Shown in pieces: positions 36,216 through 48,912 of a stretch of 64,000 nt of DNA. Numbering within the stretch: the first letter of the stretch is position 1; each line of letters begins with the position of its first letter. The stretch is taken from assembly GCA_027924585.1 (NCBI GenBank), contig BSBM01000436.1, forward strand, positions 10,679,001 through 10,743,000, read 5' to 3'. A program made the position numbers and the translations under genes. The notes under the pieces are model-generated. The model searched no databases. It was given only the letters and a program-made list of their open reading frames with translations, and was not told where the DNA came from. This DNA comes from Larix kaempferi (lineage: Eukaryota; Streptophyta; Pinopsida; Pinales; Pinaceae).

Positions 36216-37919
36216 ATGGAAGGACCAGAAGAGTCTACTGAGGACAAATCTCAGCACAATGATCAAAATAATAATGAACATGAACATGATAACGTAGAAA
36301 ATATTTTCGAAGAATTAAATGATAATTCTGAAATACTTAGAACAGTTAAAGATCTAAAAACTAAAATAAAGACGGTTAAGGAAGAGAATGAAAGAATTTT
36401 AAAAGCCCAAGCAGAATTGAATCAGATATTATTGGATAAATTTCATAATGACGAAAAAGATAAAAGAATAGAATGTAATTCTGAATTTGGAACTATGTCC
36501 TACCAACGCAAGAGTAAGAAGTTAAAATTCTCGAATGCTGATAGTAGATCTTCATCTGAAATTAATGTTAACACACATAAAAAGAAACAAAAATACTATA
36601 GTGACAGCAGTGAAAGTGACTATAGATCAAAAAGAAGAAATTCTAAACCATATGAACAGATTTCAGGAGAGTTCAAGAAGATAAAACCCCCAACATTTAA
36701 TGGTGAAAATGAAAAGGGAGAGGCAGCCGAAGCATGGCTGTTAGGTATGAAGAAATACTTTCACATTTATGATAATTTGGATACACTGAAAGCTAAGATG
36801 ACCATTTGTAATATGATTGGGAAAGCAGATATTTGGTGGCAGGATATAAAAAGAGTTAAAAGCATTAAAGAAAAAAGTGTAACTTGGAAAACATTTAAGA
36901 AATATTTCAAGAAAAAGTTTCTGTCTAAACAGTATTACGAAGAAAAAGCTAAAGAATTCTATGACTTAAAATTGGGTTCTATGAACATGAAAGAGTTAAG
37001 CAATAAATTTTTAAGTCTGTTAAGATATGTACCTTACATTGTGGATGAAAAGCTTAAAGTTCAAAGATTTCTGAGTTGCTTACCTTTTAATATAAAAGAC
37101 AGAATTGAGTACGGCAATCATAAAACTCTTGAGGAAGTCATGAGAAAGGCAAATTTCCGTTTTGAACAGAACAGGAAAAGAGCAGGAGTATTTAACTGGA
37201 GGAGTAATAAACCAAGTAATTTCGAACATAAAAGGAAAAGTTTTAATTCTAATAGGCATGTTGGAAATAACAAGCGAAATTTTACCAACATAAATTTTCA
37301 AGGGAATAATTATAGAAGTAATGCGTCACTGAATTTTACAGCTGTAAGGAACATGCCTAATAATGCTAGAAATAATGAACAGAAGGCACCTATAAAATGT
37401 TTTGAATGTCAAGGGCCACACTATGCAATAAACTGTCCCGATAAGAAAAGAACAGTCAACAACATTCATACAGTGCAAGCAGAACCAATAGTTGGTGACT
37501 TAGCAAGGGAAATGCCCAGAATCAACGCAGCCTTGGAAAATCGGCAGGTTGATAATCAAACTTCAATGGTCGAAATCGAAGGTATGCTACAGAACATACC
37601 TATCTCTATTTTAATTGTTCCAGGTGCAAGTTCGAGTTATGTATCATTTGATTTAGTGAAAAACTATAAATTGAAAGTAGAAAAGTTTGATAAATCTTGG
37701 TTGGTTCAGTTAGCTACAGGAACCAAAAGAAAGATAGTTGATTTTGTTAAAAGTTGTGATTTGCTTATGAGTCAGTTAAAGACACAAGTAAAGTTGAATG
37801 TATTACCATTAGGGTCTTATGATGTGTTAATCAGAATGGATTGGTTAGAAAAGCATAGGGTAGTTCTGAACTATTTTGAAAAGACTTTTACATGTTTGAA
37901 TGATAAAGGAGAAACATAA
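36216..37919 (+). pseudogene. element G gag and protease
   Basis: A 567-codon open frame. An acidic, coiled-coil-like N-terminus (about 40-75) is followed by a basic linker, a retrotransposon gag domain (about 150-340, including PPTFNGENEKGEAAEAWLLG and FYDLKLGSMNMKELSNKFL) and a degenerate zinc knuckle CFECQGPHYAINCP (about 395-408). The protease is at about 460-560 with YDVLIRMDWLEKHRVVLNY. Its active-site triad reads VPGAS where D-S/T-G-A is expected, so the catalytic Asp is lost. The frame stays open but the protease should be dead. A stop at 37917-37919 separates it from RT, with further stops before the RT frame resumes. Confidence 0.85.
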
Positions 37920-37967
37920 ACAATAAAATGAATCCCTAGAAAAACTTTAGTTAGACAGATTTCTGCT

Positions 37968-38773
37968 TTGCAAGAAAAAAAGGTTGTACGAAAAGGATGT
38001 AAAATGTTTGTTGTAAACGTAATTAATGATGAACACACAACTAAAGAAGATAAGTTAAAACTCGAAGACATACCAATTCTAAGAGACTTTTCAGATGTAT
38101 TCCGGGAAGAAATTCTAGGATTAGCTCCGAAAGGGAATTGGACTTCACCATTGATCTGGTATTGGGTGCAGTACCAAACTCAAAATCTCCTTACCGGATG
38201 AACATCCTAGAGCTTAATGAATTACAATCATAGTTAAAAGAATTAATTGATAAAAATTACATAAGACCAAGCGTGTCTCCTTAGGGAGCACCTGTAATTC
38301 TCGTTAAAAAGAAAGATGGTACCTTGCGTTTATGCATAGACTACCGTCAGTTAAATAAAATGATGATTAAAAACCGATATCCTTTGCCCCGCATAGATGA
38401 TCTATTTGATCAAGTACGTAGAGCGATGATATTTTCTAAAATAGACCTGAGATCTGGATATCATCAAGTCAGAATTAAAGATGAAGACATCTTCAAAACT
38501 GCTTTTAGAACCCATTACAGGCATTACAAATTCGTAGTTATGCCTTTTGGGCTAACTAATGCTCCAACAATTTTTATGTGTCTAATGAATAATGTTTTAC
38601 ATAAGTATTTGGATAAGTTTGCAATTGTTTTCATTGACGACATTTTAATTTATTCAAAGACTAAAGAAAAACACGATGAACACTTACGAATAATTTTACA
38701 AGTCTTAAGAGAACATCAACTGTACGCTAAATTCAGTAAGTGTGAATTTTTCAAGATAAAATACAGTACTTAG
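37968..38773 (+). pseudogene. element G reverse transcriptase
   Basis: Starts LEDIPILRDFSDVFREE, then a frameshift near 38130 and stops at 38231 and 38282 (the latter in SP*GAPV, where Trp is expected). From there the RT is well kept: [57 protein letters not shown] and the catalytic box [12 protein letters not shown] (FIDD for the common YLDD). A frameshift near 38755-38762 moves the next motif, [10 protein letters not shown], into the following frame. Confidence 0.88.
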
Positions 38774-38778
38774 GTCAT

Positions 38779-40437
38779 ATGATATCCAAGGATGGAATCA
38801 CAGTTGACCCTGATAAAATAAGAGCAATTAATGAGTGGTATGTCCCTAAAGATGTAATCGACATACGATCGTTTATGGGGATAACAGGTTACTACCGAAA
38901 GTTTATCGAAGGATTCTCAAGAATTGCAAATCCCATCACCTCTTTACAGAAAAAGGGAAAGAAATTCATTTGGGATCAAAGGTGTGAAGAAAGTTTTAAG
39001 AAATTAAAAGAACTATTAACAACTGCACCTATTCTAAAAATTGCAGATCCAAACAAGGACTTTATTGTTTTCACTGATGCATGCAATGATGGCCTTGGCA
39101 AAGTCTTAACACAAGAAGGTCACATAATAGCGTATGATTCAATAAAGTTAAAAATTCACGAAAAGAACTATGCTACCTACGATTTAGAGTTGGTTGTTGT
39201 GATACATGCTTTAAAGATGTGGCACCATCATCTAATTGGTAGAAATTTTTCATTAATGACAAATAATAAATGCCTAAAATATTTACTGGATCAACCAAAT
39301 CTGAACGCAAGGCGAGCTAGGTGGTTAGCTTTCCTTAGCGAATATGATTTTGAGATTCAACATATTAAAGGTAAGGAAAATAAAGTAGTTGATGCCTTGA
39401 GCAGAAATGCGAAATTAAATTTTATGGCAGCAATCAACACTTATAAAATAGATTTAGAAAATCATCTTGAAGAAGGAGTAAAATTGGATAAAAATTACCA
39501 GAAATTACAAGAAAAGGTTGCTGAAAATAATTCTGAAAATTTAATAACAGATAACAGTCTAAATGAAAAAGGTCTAATGCTATATAAAAACAGACTTTAT
39601 GTGCCTAATGTACCTGAAATTAAGTTGTTGATTTTAAAAGAAGTACATAAAAGTCCTTATTTGAGGTACCCTAGTTACCAAAAGATGATAACAATGTTGA
39701 GAAAATATTACTCTTGGCCAAATATGAAGAATGAGGTGGTTGAATACATAGCTAGGTGCTTTGAATGTCATCAAATTAATCACTATCAAGCTTCAACTAA
39801 ACTTAGTCCCTTTGAAATTTTGTATGGTAGAAAGTGTAATACTCCTATCTCATTGAGTAATCCAGTTGATAGATTGATGCTAGGACCTTAATTATTGAAA
39901 GAGATGGAACTAACAGTGAAGCAGGTACAAAGCAATTTAAAAATTGCACAAGACAGAAAAAATAGTCATGCAGATCTGAAAAGAACTGAGAAATAATTTC
40001 AAGTAGGTGAGCATGTTTTTGTCAAAGTAAAACCCAAGAAAAGCTCTTTTAAGCTTGGAAGTTGTGCTAAGTTAGCACCCAGGTATTGTGGACCATTTGA
40101 AATACTATCAAGAATTGGACCAGTAGCATATCAGTTAGCCTTACCACCTAATCTGAAAATACATAATGTATTTCATATCTCTATTTTGAAGAAGTATGTA
40201 CATGTTGATACTCATGTAATCTATTGGAATGAAATACAGGTGGAACCAGAAGGAGATTTTCAGGTGGAACCAGATTGTATCCTTGACAAGAGGGAAATTT
40301 TACTTCGAAATCGCACCATTGGACAGGTAAAGGTGCAATGGAAGCACCTTAGTTCAGATGAAGCAAGCTAGGAATTGGAAAGTCATATGCGGGAAACATA
40401 TCCAATTCTGTTCTAGGAAGACTCTGATGAAGAGTAA
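38779..40437 (+). pseudogene. element G RNase H and core-less integrase with chromodomain-like tail
   Basis: RNase H: FVVFTDA-type start (DFIVFTDACNDGLG), ATYDLELVVVIHALKMW, and HIKGKENKVVDALSR. Next, the integrase zinc domain ends ...IARCFECHQ, with the second His of the HHCC set apparently replaced (RYPS). The sequence then jumps directly to KLSPFEILYGRKCNTP, the far end of the core, so the whole DDE catalytic core (about 130 residues) is absent. After a stop at 39889 and another at about 39994 come the C-terminal domain ([20 protein letters not shown]) and a chromodomain-like tail ([16 protein letters not shown], where Trp is now TAG). Confidence 0.88.
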
Positions 40438-40463
40438 GCAACATTGAGGACGATGTTGAACTT

Positions 40464-40476
40464 AAGAGGGGGTGTT
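40464..40476 (+). promoter_or_regulatory. element G polypurine tract
   Basis: AAGAGGGGGTGTT directly precedes the 3' LTR start TGTAAC. Confidence 0.8.
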
Positions 40477-43400
40477 TGTAACCTACCTAGTACTTGAAAC
40501 ATTTTATGTTTGTGGAAAAACATTACTATAACTTTTATTGTAAAGTTTTGTATTAAATGACCAAGGATGACTGTAAATGAATAATATTATTATTTAAATA
40601 AATTAAAATAGGAGACACTCACCCAAAGAGACTGTTGAAGAGTGTTCACTGATCCACTGGGAGGAATGGAATCTGGTGTAGAAGGCAATGGACAAGTGGC
40701 AGCCTCTGAACTCATTTACTAGCTGTTGTTATGTGACAACTCCCTTAAAATGTGGTCATGTTCCCCAAGGATGGTGGAATTGAGCTGATGGCTCATTAAA
40801 TGTAAAAATGACTACTAAAGACCTAGGAAATCTTTATATAGCCATCGAATTTGAGCATGAGCTCACATATTCTCTGACGAGAGGAATTTTTCCTTGTGGT
40901 GTTAGAACTCAACCCACAAGAGATTCGATGAGGGGAAGCTATGTAATGAGTTGCAGAGTAAGACTGTCTTATTCCTACTGAGTGCAGAGGTAGAGCTATG
41001 TATGCAAGTCTTCATGATCGTTGAAGTACATATGAATGGTCTGTATGCAAGTCTTCTTGATTGTTGAAGTACAACTTGAGTGTCTTGCTTCTACACGGTT
41101 CTTCATCCTCGTGGTTCAGTGAACATGCTCGGGGGTCCAAGAGCAAGTGATATTGGCTGCTTTCTGGAGAAGGTTTGGAGGAACGGTCCTCTTTGGGTGT
41201 TTGTACACCCTATCAAGTTAACAGGTTCTACTTGTTTCTGTGTTATTTATTTTAAACTTTTAATCTTATTCTGAAAACTGTATGAATATGTTAGCATAGT
41301 TTCCATTGTATCTTAGATATCAGTTAGTTGTTCTAAATAATTGATTTATGAACTAATAAATTATTTCTATAAATTGAATGAATGAATAGACGATATAGAT
41401 TGATGAATAAATTCTTCCTGTATTTTTCCTTTCACCCTAGGGTGATGTACTCTAGTACAGGAAGGGTTTAATTAACATAGATAAAAAATGAATGCCATGC
41501 TGTGATTAGAATAATGATCTTCTATTTTCTCTACCAAGTATAGATATTTTCATAAAGATGCAAAACTGTAACAACTATCAGAACTTAGTAGTCCTAGAGA
41601 CTACCTCTGTTTTATAGTCAAGATAATAGATACCAGTATAAACCAAGTAAAAACAAAATAGAAGAAAGTATCATAAATACTGTGCTCTTTTTAGTACATA
41701 TATATATACTTGTTTATTTCTAACTAAATAGTAGAGTTAATATAGGGTTTTGCACAGTAATACAAACAAAAACCCTAGATTATACATTCATTACATATCT
41801 TATAAACAGAAGCATTATTTTTACTATCAGTCTGTACAGGAATCAATTTAGAAACATAGATTATAATATTATAGTTCATTAAAGAAAACAATAAGAACAT
41901 TTTTTTATAGACGAGATATAATATGCAAAAACTAGATAGAATTTGATTATCGAATTAATATAGAACTCATATATATAAGCAGAGTAATTATACTATCATT
42001 GTATACAGTTTCCAAACAAACTCTTATCGAGTCCTTACAGAATCATTATAAAATAATCAAGCTTAATGTACAGAGCTCTTATCTACCTTATAGAAGCATT
42101 TAAAAGTATAGGATTTAAACAATAAAATATACCTAGATATACCCTACAGGGTTCGGGCTTAATAAACAAAGTATTGTTTAAAATACCAAATTGAAAACAA
42201 AGTTCTGGAAAATGCACATAAACAAATTATATTCAACATTGCTCTATTGTGATCAACACATAGTACATTCTCTTAATCAATTAACATTTCTAATTCAAGG
42301 TCGAACCCTAGTATATAGTCAATAACATTATCTATGTCAAGGGATAAACCCTGTAAACGTTTATCGGTTTGTTACGAAGAACCTACATTATAATAACATT
42401 ACTATGGTCGTAACCAAATACATCAGAAAGCATTTAAACAAGCCACACAAATTATTATGATTTATATTATATACATCCAGGGTTCGAGACCTGTAGGGGC
42501 ACAACCCAAAAGTATTACGAACTGGGCATAACAAGTCTCAGGATTTATAAACAATCAACTATGACAGAGTTAACCCCAACACCAATGGGTGTGAACTTTT
42601 ATACGCACCCATATAATTTATATATATTACAGTTAAACAATTAAAAGTCACAGTATTAAAGCAATCATAGCTCAAGGGAATCCTTTTGATTACAACGTTG
42701 CCATCTTATCGAAAGGATAAATCAGTAAAAGGTCAAGGGTTCGAGTTCAAGAGAACTCACCCCAATATTCTTTTAATTTATAGTTAGACAGGGTTTAGGG
42801 TTTTAAACCCTGTAGTAGCAAATACTTTTCATATAAAATTTCCGAACTAACACACTAATAAACAACGCAGTGTTAAGCTAAGGGTAGACCCAAAATAAAT
42901 TCGTATTCAAAGTGAAAATGCCGAAAGGCTCTTTTCATAAACTTTGATTCCAAAACCTAGAAGATAAAACCCAGAAATGCGTGGAGTAGTTTAACCCTGC
43001 AACATTCCAGTACTGAGGAAATACTTTAACATTGCCATATAAATTTACGAATAAGGGCTTGGCCAAAATCCAAAGCATAATAACCAAAATACAAATAGTG
43101 ATCTATAAGAAGGCCGGGATCAACACAGTGTTAACATTTTAAAACAAGGTATCGAAAACAATAACTCTTCTTTCCATAAATTAAATACAGTACAATGGGA
43201 TTTGCTCAGGGGTCCCATATGGAACTTGTAAAACAAAATAAACTTCCTTCTTAAGACAATGATCGAAACCCTGGCATTGGCACTGAGCCAAAAGACAGTT
43301 ACAGTAGTATACCATTACATGAAACGCTACAATAGCTCGTGCTCGTAGACAAACAAACGAAAACCATCACTGTAACTAAACTTGGTCGACAAAGGTCACT

Positions 43401-43927
43401 TTAATGGATGTGCCCGAAGCTTACCATGGTTCCCAACCATGGGAGTAGCTTATCCTTTCTCCCAAGCTATCGCTGAGACCCTGGACAAGACTGAGGCTGG
43501 TAGAAACCCCGTCCAACAACCAAACGAGAGGTTAAAACTTATTAAAACAACGTACAAATAATTATATTTAAAATACATGAAAGTATTAAGTTGTAGAACC
43601 TCACAACCTGTAAACAAACACTCAAAAGAACAGAGGTTTACCTTTGTGGGATTCGAACTCATGTCGAGGGGAGAATCCAAGCTATTGAAACTCATTGCAC
43701 GTTCTGAACACCATAAAGAAGCCACAACCCAACACTTACAACGTCAAACAAACCCTGCAATTGGTGATCAATTTGCATAACAACCATGGCGGCTGAAAGG
43801 TCTCTTCCCTCTACATCAACGCTGGAGTAACAAACAAGTGCATAGACCAAACCCCGAAGCGTAGAGATAGGGTTTTCTAAACACGTTGTAGCATTAACTC
43901 CATTTTCACGTGGGTTCATTTATTATG
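40477..43927 (+). repeat. element G 3' LTR, left part
   Basis: Starts TGTAACCTACCTAG and follows the 5' LTR up to the point matching 35286, where element N interrupts it. Confidence 0.92.
43923..43927. repeat. TSD of element N, left (TTATG)
   Basis: Equals 51032-51036; the empty site is preserved in the G 5' LTR near 35282-35286. Confidence 0.9.
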
Positions 43928-45019
43928 TGTCATGTCCCAAATTTTGCATTGGGTCATAATGGCCTAAGCCCATTGGCCATATTCATGAGAGTTTGTCAAA
44001 TTGATGTTAATGGTCAAATAATTGCCAAGGAGGAAAATTACTAGTTTCCTAGGTTGGGGGTGGAAGTTTTGGGATTTGAGATTAGGGGGATAATAAATGA
44101 TGTTTGAACATTAGAATGGCATAAATATTTAATAAAGGATCTAAATAAATAAATACAAGGGAAAATCAAAGTGGCAATTGATCATGAAGACACATGAAGG
44201 ATGTGGGACCCACACAAGCTAGATTTTCTATGCCACATGGCATCCTCCTCTTGTCATTTCGAATCCATAAGAAGCCAAAGGTTCTTGGGATGATTTGGAA
44301 GGTAAATATACTTGGCATGAGTCAATCAGGTCGAAATGTAGAGGAAGAGTAACTCCCATGGATGAGGGAGAGGCAATTTGGAGCTAGTGGGACACTTGGG
44401 CTAGATTCCCTAGCTCTATGACAACAATGATGAAGATGCTATGACACCTATGACACAAATCAGACCTAAAGGCTGACATCTAACATATATGACATGTTAG
44501 GGCTAAAAATAGCCTCCAAGAGGGTGCTCAAGTGAGTTAGGGCAGCCAAAGAGACACCAACTCGAATTTGGAGAAGGAGAGGGCTAGAATTGGAAGGACA
44601 AGTGGCATACTTGGGAATCTCTTCCCAACTTGAGTTGGCATGAAGCTCTTGGAAGGAATTAAACCCATCGAGGGCATTAGAAGTTTATAAAATTCATGAA
44701 CAAAGAATAACAATAGATTTTTATCTTTTCAGGATTTGCATTTTGCATTTGGGAGAGGAGAGCTAGTGGAGTGCTACTCTACTTGCCTTAGCACCAATTT
44801 CGAGGGTGAAAGATTCCCATCGTAGTTGTTAATTGGAAAGGACATTCATACCTTTCATTTGGAGCTTTAATGGAGTCTTTTGTTACAGTTTTAATCTACA
44901 GGGCAACTCATGGTTACATCTCTTTCAGCTTGCTTCTACAACCATTCTTCTATTTCTTGGCATAGTCATGGTCCTTGAGGAATTGCACACTTGGTGAGAT
45001 ATTGTTCTCTTTGGGGGAG

Positions 45020-45024
45020 ATTTT
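45020..45024. repeat. TSD of solo LTR S, left (ATTTT)
   Basis: Identical to 45640-45644. Confidence 0.85.
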
Positions 45025-45639
45025 TGTTAGAAAAACAGGATCGCAGAGCAATAACAATAAACAGAAATGAAAATATACTCACACATACACATTACAAGAG
45101 AGACACATATATATCGTAGTTCACCCAACTTGGGATACGTCCACATTGAATTTGCCAGTCCTTATTATTATTACCGTCCAGCAAGGTGAAGGGATACAAC
45201 CTGCAGCACAACCGCTGCACTTCCTCTTCTCTGTTTCACAGTCTCTCTCCTGATCTCAAAGATCTTTACAATGCATAAAACCTAATACATCATCTTCCCT
45301 AGCCATATTACAATGTCTTTATTTTATGAGGGAAATACAATGGGAAAATACCACGGGATACCCAAAACCATGGGCCCGCAAAACAGCTAGCGAAAACAGC
45401 CCCAAAAATTTTCTTCGGGGGCGTTGCCCCTGAACCCCCATTTCTTGGGGGAGCTGCCCCCGGACCCCCCAGCCAGGGGGGATGGTCCCCCCTAGAACCC
45501 CATGGGGGGGAAATGCCCCCCCACACCCCCCAACTGGGGTGACTGTATAGTCCACCTACATATCATATAAAACTGGGGTACAAACACAACTGATACAATA
45601 TCATCTATGAGACTAGAAGATCTGGCTCCAAAACCAACA
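45025..45639. mobile_element. solo LTR S (615 bp) inside the element N left LTR
   Basis: Begins TGTTAG and ends CCAACA, flanked by ATTTT on both sides (45020-45024 and 45640-45644). The empty site is kept in the right LTR of N (ggggagattctgattct near 50280). There is no internal region, so it is a solo LTR left by recombination. Family and orientation are not determined. Confidence 0.85.
45410..45545. repeat. G/C-run block in solo LTR S
   Basis: About five units of 22-27 bp built on GGGGG...GCCCCC...ACCCCC words. The minus strand has many runs of three to seven G, a pattern compatible with G-quadruplexes. It also produces Pro/Gly-rich chance ORFs. Confidence 0.8.
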
Positions 45640-45644
45640 ATTTT
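45640..45644. repeat. TSD of solo LTR S, right (ATTTT)
   Basis: Identical to 45020-45024. Confidence 0.85.
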
Positions 45645-46738
45645 GATGCTTCATTATTTTATAATATTATGTAAATTCACTTTTATTCATGTTCAACATG
45701 TCTTCAAGTCGAGATTCCAAGTGGAACTATGTAAATCTGATTATTAATGAGCAAATGGTGCCAATTTCCCCACTATGTTGATGTATGCCAATAATGTGTT
45801 GATAAATTTGAGTGTATAAGTGAACCACTTATGGATTATTGATATATGTATTGTAATTTATGTTTTCAAAGAGTTTCATGTTCATTAGACTAGAATTTGG
45901 AGGCATTTGGTTGAGTTTCATAACATTTAGTGAAGATTGCCTACCATTTCCCCTTATGTCGAAACTAGCAATTCTATATCCGATTTGAGAGAGTTGTAGC
46001 AGATATTATAAGCTAAATGATGATGCATATGAGAGATCATTTATGTCCTTTGTATTTCACCATCCTCTTTTCATAATTTCGAGAGGGTTCTATTGCATTT
46101 GGAGAGCCAACTTGTCATTTACCCTAAGGGGATTTGAACCACAATTTGCTAGTAAAACTCCCTACATTGACCAGATTACCAAAGTGAGTTGCAGAAGTAA
46201 TTTAAAGGTTGTAAGGAACCTATAAAAACCCTTATTATTTTTTAACATCATCCATACACTTTTTGGTACAATTTGAGATCATTTGGAGCCATCTATCCTT
46301 GGGGGTTTGAGCCTCAAAATCACTAGTAAATTCCTTGAGTTCTCTTGGATACCTATTCGACCCCAAAACCACATATAATGATGAAAATATACTTTAATTA
46401 ATGTCTAATAATAGATCCAATTATCATACCCATAATTAGTGAAGGGTGTACAATGTTTGGAAGAGCTTTGTTCCAAGACCTAGGGGGGATTTCCACTTCC
46501 CAAATTGACTAGTCTTGTCCCGAAACTACTTCCCTTGCAAATTGAAGACCATAGTTGGGTATATAAGTTTAATATATGCTGATAGATGTGTTAATGTGTC
46601 CCATGACCCCTCATAACCTTCCTCACCAAGTTTGAAAGTATTTGGAGGAGTTTGGAATTAGTTGTATACATATACTTAAAAGTTGAGATTTGGTGAATTT
46701 GAGCAATTGGGAAATTTTATTCAAAAGGGAAATTACAG

Positions 46739-46750
46739 TGGTATCAGAGC
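46739..46750 (+). promoter_or_regulatory. element N primer-binding site
   Basis: TGGTATCAGAGC, a perfect match to the plant initiator Met-tRNA PBS. Confidence 0.93.
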
Positions 46751-46885
46751 ATGATCTTGGCACCTGATGTGGTATGATATTCATGAGGAAAATAATTCAG
46801 GGACCACCATTATATATTGAAACCAAAAGTGTTTTTGTTGAAGAGGAAAAAGTAGGAAAAGAAGAGCAATTTTTTTGAGGAAACT

Positions 46886-48912
46886 ATGACTAGGGATGAA
46901 AAGGGAACCTCATATGATGGTGAGAATCTTAGGAAAATCATAAAACCATTTTTTGAAGACATTACAAGTGGTATCAGAGACATGAACAAACATATGATGA
47001 AAGGATTCAAATTGATGGCTAGCCAACTTGGGAGCAAAGGAGTAATAGGAGGTAACAATAGTTCTCATCATGAGGAAAAGAAGGTAATGGGTGAGCATAT
47101 TTTCTCAAGCACAATACCCCATAATAGATTAAATGAATTTCAGAGAACACCAAGGCATACTACACCTAAATTTCTTGATTCCAAAGCAAATATTAATACT
47201 CCAATTGATGTGCAAGAACTTCTAATTGAATGGAAAAATTTGAGTGAAGATTGCAGAAACATCCTACCATTTGATCGATACCTCATTGTCTCAAACAAGC
47301 TCAAGATGAAGGAAGGTAATAAGAATCCATTTCAAAATAGAGATTCCAAATATATTGATCTTAAGGAAACAAAGGGGAAAGATGAATCACCTTGCTTGAA
47401 GGAGAAAAAAGAGGAGACCCATGAACCACTTAGTTCTGAAATAGGTGAAGTAGAAGAAGTAGTACATGAAGAGGATCGAAAGTCACTCCCAAGTGACTCT
47501 GAAAAAGATGAAGAGACATCACGTGAGCATGAAGAAGTTTCTATTGAAAGTATTGAAGATAATTTCGAGACACATTCTACCTTGGAAAGGAAACAAAGAG
47601 CAATGTGCAACATCAAAGGTAATTTCATATCTTTGCCTTTTGATAGAAATAATTTGGTTGAGTTTAATGAATTGTTACATGATGCATACTTGAAGAATGA
47701 TGAGGATATTCATAAAATCAAAATTCAAAATGAGCAACTTCTTGAAAGGTTGCAATATACTTGTTTTTCCTCCTATGTTTCAAATTTTCAGATGATTGCA
47801 TGGAGGATTCTCATGACATGGCAGATCATGAGAAACACGAGAATTTGCATTTGCTTGATGTGTTTGAAGATGAGCTTGAAGAGATCCAAACACTTGATGT
47901 GGTGGAAGAGGAACTTGAATTGTCTCTTGATGAAGGTTATGCAATTTTTAAAGAAGAGCGTGATTCCTCTACATTGGAACCAATCTACGACAAAGGTTTC
48001 ACACTTTTGAAGGAGCTGCATGATACTACCCATATGGATCCTTCCCATGATGAAACTTCTGCACTTTTTTATCATTTGGGTGAGTTAGTTCATTCTCCTA
48101 CATCCTACAATTCCATGTTTTGCAGCATTAGTCTCAATGAAGTATGGGTGAAAGGGTTCTTTTTTATGGTGCCACATGAGGAGTATGGAACTCCCAGATT
48201 TACTTTTTATGATGACATGGTTGGATCACATTCTTATTCATATTTGTAGCAACATCCTTTGTTACTTTATGATGATGCACATCTACATGGATGCACCTAT
48301 GATATGCATTTGAGTCACTTGAAGACTCATGGTTTTTCTTGCTCAACAATTGGTTCATTTGATGTTGGAGGAACTTCATCCAACACTTGGGTGAATAGAT
48401 TTATGATTGGAGAAAATTTTTGTTGGTAGCCACATACCTTGTTATATCTTTATTATTGTCACATTCATGGATGTATGGGTGAGACTTCTTTGAGTCATTT
48501 GAAGTCTCGTTTTTTTTGCTCATTATTTGGTTCAAATTTTAGTGGAGATTCTTCATTCACTTCTTAGATGAAAGAATACATGGCTGAATATTTTGATGCA
48601 TATCACATCCTTTTGGAGCAGCATTATGGGACATGGGATCCTCACCTATGTCATTGGAGCAGATTTGATTGGTCACTTGAAGCTTGTATGCACTTGGAAA
48701 ATGGTGGTCTACTTACTTGGAGGTATAAGCACTTTCATGATTCTTTAATGAGGCATCTCCTTGATGTACATTTTCATTATGTTGTTATGTACCTTGATGA
48801 TATATATTTTGTACTCATGATGTTTGGAAGAATGCATACAATAAAATGGTATCCAATAATTCTCCTACTTGATGGTATGAGTTGGATAGCACTCTTAATT
48901 GTTGGAGTGTAA
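46886..48912 (+). pseudogene. long ORF of element N, function unknown
   Basis: About 675 codons in total. The first frame runs from ATG 46886 (MTRDEKGTSYDGENLRK) to about 47.77 kb. A single frameshift leads to the second frame (DDCMEDSHDMADHEKHENL), which runs to 48912 and is broken only by three TAG codons (48247, about 48427, about 48565), each where Trp fits. The N-terminal part is gag-like in feel (a short helical region, MNKHMMKGFKLMASQLG), but no gag, zinc knuckle or pol domain is recognised. The middle is strongly acidic. Further on, two related units occur: HLHGCTYDMHLSHLKTHGF and HIHGCMGETSLSHLKSRFF, each followed by C-S-x-x-G-S text, so the protein has an internal repeat of about 59 residues. 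Removing few lesions restores one long frame, which suggests past selection. Confidence 0.65.

Larger units (their letters stand above)
43928..46737 (+). repeat. element N left LTR
   Basis: Starts TGTCATGTCCC and ends GGGAAATTACA one base before the PBS. It contains the 615-bp solo LTR S (plus its TSD). Without that insert it is about 2.19 kb. Confidence 0.88.

Noticed and set aside
45308-45555. Pro/Gly-rich ORFs on the minus strand
   Set aside because: Products of the G/C-run block in solo LTR S.
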